Positions 6,565 to 6,658 of a stretch of 6,658 bases of DNA are shown here, one piece after another. Location: positions 1-6,658 of the forward strand of contig JANXRR010000596.1 of the NCBI GenBank assembly GCA_025356795.1, read 5' to 3'. Origin of the DNA: Bacteroidia bacterium. GTDB lineage: Bacteria > Bacteroidota > Bacteroidia > Cytophagales > Cyclobacteriaceae. The position numbers and the translations under genes are program-made. Each line of letters starts with the position of its first letter. The stretch's first letter is position 1. Below the pieces are notes generated by a model. It worked only from the letters and a program-made list of their open reading frames with translations, had not been told where the DNA came from and made no database searches.

Positions 6565-6658
6565 TTAGACTTATCGCGTCAGCCTGAAGAAGAAGCAAGC
6601 TCTGCTGGAGAGCAACTTGTCAGCAATAAGGTTGATGCTTATACGAAAAAAGAGGGGC
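6556..6658 (+). other. Open frame without start codon at the right edge, possible gene fragment
   Basis: From just after TAG (6553-6555), 34 rightward codons stay open to the edge. They encode LDLSRQPEEEASSAG and then EQLVSNKVDAYTKKEG. The codons favour G in first position (runs of GAA, GCA, GCT, GTT, GAT, GAG), as in real genes, but there is no ATG, GTG or TTG in the frame. A second rightward frame is also open over 6569-6658, and contains an ATG at 6635 close to the edge. I do not recognise the product in either frame. If real, the first is a gene fragment lacking its 5' end. The stretch is too short to decide. Confidence 0.25.

Overview
The window looks like chromosomal DNA from a member of the Bacteroidota, most likely a Cytophagales-type bacterium. 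This rests on moderate G+C with AT-rich intergenic stretches, little sign of Shine-Dalgarno sequences before the starts, a TAnnTTTG-type -7 box before the first complete gene, and protein sequences (class II CCA-adding enzyme with HD domain, MetZ-type sulfhydrylase) that read like Bacteroidota versions. This assignment is inference; no marker gene is present.

Left part (1-820). The start of a leftward gene runs off the edge (129 to 1). Its 43 visible residues resemble the beginning of Schlafen/AlbA_2-type ATP-binding proteins. A gene-free stretch of about 690 bp follows. It holds a strict 41-bp tandem array with palindromic joints (about 296-530), an 11-bp perfect inverted repeat with extra half-sites (543-616), and a plausible promoter for the next gene.

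Middle (821-3011). Two rightward genes 7 bp apart form a probable operon: a CCA tRNA nucleotidyltransferase (cca) and a secreted or periplasmic TPR protein. A second, different short repeat array (about 3016-3126), built on AAGCTCA at alternating 12- and 14-bp steps, begins directly after the TPR gene.

Right part (3199-6201). Three tightly packed rightward genes form a probable operon: a sodium:solute symporter of unknown substrate that appears to lack an ATG start, an OsmC-family protein overlapping it by 14 bp, and O-succinylhomoserine sulfhydrylase (metZ) 11 bp further on. MetZ makes homocysteine directly from O-succinylhomoserine and sulfide. The OsmC-like protein may add thiol/peroxide chemistry to this unit, but that link is inference.

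Right edge (6190-6658). A leftward alpha/beta-hydrolase remnant overlaps the metZ end tail-to-tail. It keeps the C-terminal Asp and His regions but has no N-terminal half with the nucleophile, and its frame closes at 6565. Immediately beside that point a rightward open frame without any start codon runs off the window, so the breakpoint near 6553-6567 joins two apparently incomplete genes.

Most of the window is ordinary housekeeping and metabolism. The parts worth a second look are the two unrelated repeat arrays, the non-ATG symporter start and the gene-fragment junction at the right edge. I found no convincing evidence of an undescribed multi-gene system.
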